The position numbers and the translations under genes were made by a program. The notes below the pieces were generated by a model. It ran no database searches and was not told the origin of the DNA. It saw nothing but the letters and a program-made list of their open reading frames with translations. A stretch of 64,000 nt of DNA from Gari tellinella (lineage: Eukaryota; Mollusca; Bivalvia; Cardiida; Psammobiidae): assembly GCA_922989275.2 (NCBI GenBank), contig OV277857.1:83569321-83633320 (forward strand), written 5' to 3'. This document shows positions 62,270 through 64,000 of this stretch, in pieces. How positions within the stretch are numbered: the stretch's first letter is position 1; every line of letters starts with the position of its first letter.

Positions 62270-62513
62270 TAGCCCTTTCGGCGCCAATTAATCGTGAGTG
62301 TTTATCCCTACACCGTTTTATTGTCGTCTGCTTTAATATTCTTATTTGTAATATCGTTTTAAAGAAAGATCCAATGTAGAATGACTTAGGAAATGTCGAT
62401 ACGACTGTAAAACAGTTTGGACCCTAATCAGGCGTCACGTTACTCGGCGTCTGATCTGGATCCAAACTGTTTGCGAAGCCGACTTTATGCGACTCCGGTG
62501 GTGAAAGAGTTTT
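62270..62513. mobile_element. Hp1 MITE copy
   Basis: TTTATCCCTACACCG left, GGTGGTGAAAGAGTTT right, core ACAGTTTGGACCCTAATCAG / GTCTGATCTGGATCCAAACT. Confidence 0.75.
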
Positions 62514-62764
62514 TAAAACATGTCTATCAAACAAGATTTTCCCATAAAGCTCATCTTTAAAGAAGAATACACTAATAACTCTATAACGGATTAATCTTCA
62601 GAACTGAATATCGATACGATCATTTAGGATCTTGATCAACTACGGGTCAGAACAAGAATATTTAAAATGTACCAACCTTTTAGCGTTAGGTGTAATGCGT
62701 AGTAACAGCTTAGGAACCGTCTGTCCGCACGTCTGTCTTTCTGTTTGTCACTGTCTACCATCCA

Positions 62765-63060
62765 ATTTTCTCTCCTTCCTCTCTCTCTATTTCTCTCTCT
62801 CTCTCTCTCTCTAGTCTGCGATACGTCTGTATGTGTGTATGTATACATGTTTAAATACCTCTCTTTCACACACTCTCTCTCTCTCTCTCTCGCCCGTTTA
62901 CCTCTCACTGTATCTCAGTCTCTGCCTGTCCGTATGTACATGTATATCTACCTCTCTATCTCGTTCTCTCTCTCTCTCTCTCGTTCTCTCATTCTCCCAA
63001 CCTCTCAAGTTTGATTCCTCTCTCATTCCTTTCTCTTTATGTCAAAATTCCCTGCCTGTC
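62765..63060. repeat. (CT)n-rich microsatellite cluster
   Basis: Several CT/TCTC tracts with short gaps. Frames over it on both strands are low-complexity artefacts. Confidence 0.95.
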
Positions 63061-63657
63061 TTCTTTCTGTCCCTCTTTTTTACTGTTTTTTTTAAATCTG
63101 AATAGAATCTACTTTCATATGATAGTTTTGTTTCTACTCACCTTTTCAACCCATAATTTCGTCTGATTTTTACTGCATGGTTTAGATCTAATGAAACATG
63201 AGTGCCAAATAGTTTTGATCATGACCCGCTGCCATGTCTAGCTGTCATATCATGATCCAAAATGATTAAATTGTTAAAACTAAACTCAGCAATTAAGGTT
63301 TATGATTTGCTTGATGCGTCACAGATCCTAAATGTTGGAATTAAAGTGAACAAGAAAACGGGTTCGGATCACAAGTACTTTCAACATTAGATCCCCCCCC
63401 CTTTTGGTTACCCCCCCCCCCCCCCCCCACCCCACCCCATTTTCAATATACAAATGTATAAACACAATGGAGAACAAAGTATGAAGTGCATTTTAGCCGA
63501 AAAAGCTGATGTTCATTCATGTTCAATGCATGCACCAAATTTAACCCGACTTTAGCTTGCTACTAAGTGCACTAGCTCCAAGGTAACTACCTACAAGGTA
63601 AATTCGACATGTGCACGCCAGTTAGTGGGTCGCTGTAGCTGACAGGTAACTAACGGA
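63061..63657. other. Stretch with poly-C run, no gene
   Basis: A decayed Hp1 core (about 63205-63270, AAATAGTTTTGATCATGACC / ATATCATGATCCAAAATGAT) and a C-rich run at 63390-63437. Confidence 0.6.
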
Positions 63658-64000
63658 CAGGGCCCGGGTGCATGACACATAGTTAGAGCTTACCTGTATA
63701 CTAAATCCCTCGCTGAGAGATAAATATCGATTTTTAACTACAAGATAAACTAACTGTGTTGCATGACACACCGCTAAATTCTAGTAACATACTAAAGTTT
63801 TAGTTGATAGTTAAAAATCGATTTTAGTAGACAGGTAAGATAACTAGTGTTGCACGAGCGCAAAATTGACTAACTACAAGTTAAGTTTTACCGCTAAATT
63901 TAGAGGTACTCAGTGCAGCGATAAATCCGCTAGTAGCCAGCTAAGTCAGCTTGCATAGCCGCGTTAAAGAAACATTTGGGATCCAGATCAGAAACATAGC
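63658..64000. repeat. 483-bp repeat, copy 3, cut by the window edge
   Basis: Starts AGGGCCCGGGTGCATGACAC and runs to the window end. Close to copy 2, including the 15-bp segment absent from copy 1. Confidence 0.95.

Noticed and set aside
62636..63105. Overlapping open frames of 60-90 codons on both strands
   Set aside because: They run over (CT)n microsatellites, giving Ser/Leu or Arg/Glu repeats; no start or splice context supports them.

Overview
This is invertebrate nuclear DNA, most likely from a marine bivalve mollusc. Small exons lie in long AT-rich introns and in dense short-repeat DNA. The repeats (hairpin MITEs, tRNA-derived SINEs, degenerate tandem units ending in gacagacagac-type tails) are the kind common in clams and other bivalves. 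The assignment rests on repeat character and on protein type, not on a database match. There are no operons, CRISPR arrays or prokaryotic signals.

The gene content is a decaying head-to-tail cluster on the minus strand of short-chain dehydrogenase/reductase (SDR) genes of the SDR9C type (HSD17B2/BDH1-like). Each complete copy has six exons of 214, 201, 153, 194, 243 and 111 nt, with intron phases 1,1,1,0,0, and encodes 371 residues. Copy 1 shows only its first exon (124-244). Copies 2 (4110-12848) and 3 (14251-27972) are complete and open. Copy 4 is a relic: a lone exon 6 (32407-32517, minus) and a lone inverted exon 2 (36310-36510, plus). Copy 5 shows exons 3-6 (45965-52110); its exon 2 is missing from the expected place, where a 25-copy, 84-bp satellite begins (53437-55490). 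A second, weaker gene on the minus strand (exons 42626-42794 and 40189-40271) joins in phase and resembles the N-terminus of a multicopy SWIM-type gene family.

The most unusual structure is a minisatellite of about 80 bp made from the 3' end of intron 1 plus the first ~45 nt of SDR exon 2 (splice acceptor and start of the dinucleotide-binding motif). It occurs upstream of exon 2 in copy 2, upstream of the inverted relic exon 2, and as an orphan array at 28.2-28.5 kb. The copy 2 block (10364-11530) and the relic block (33599-36510) are an inverted duplication that shares an internal MITE.

Most of the rest is mobile DNA. I use six working names for hairpin elements. Hp1: core like GTTTGGATCCTGATCAGACG, termini TTAACCCTTTCACCG-like. 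Hp2: core GATCAGAGGGCTCC, exact TTAA flanks, ~243 bp. Hp3: core AAAGCAGGTTGAAAGTAAAG, TTAA flanks, ~245 bp. Hp4: 197 bp, TA flanks, ends ACAGTCGAACTTCGATATCT. Hp5: ~210 bp, TA flanks, ends ACAGTAATACCTTGCTATTA. Hp6: ~250 bp, TA flanks, ends ACAGTGGAGAA, but with the Hp1 core. Also present are a 5'-truncated LINE with a 10-bp target duplication, a Ty3/gypsy reverse transcriptase fragment, a Tc1-like element with both inverted repeats, a ~1.7-kb foldback element, several long palindromes, and a 483-bp repeat starting GGGCCCGGG at the right edge.
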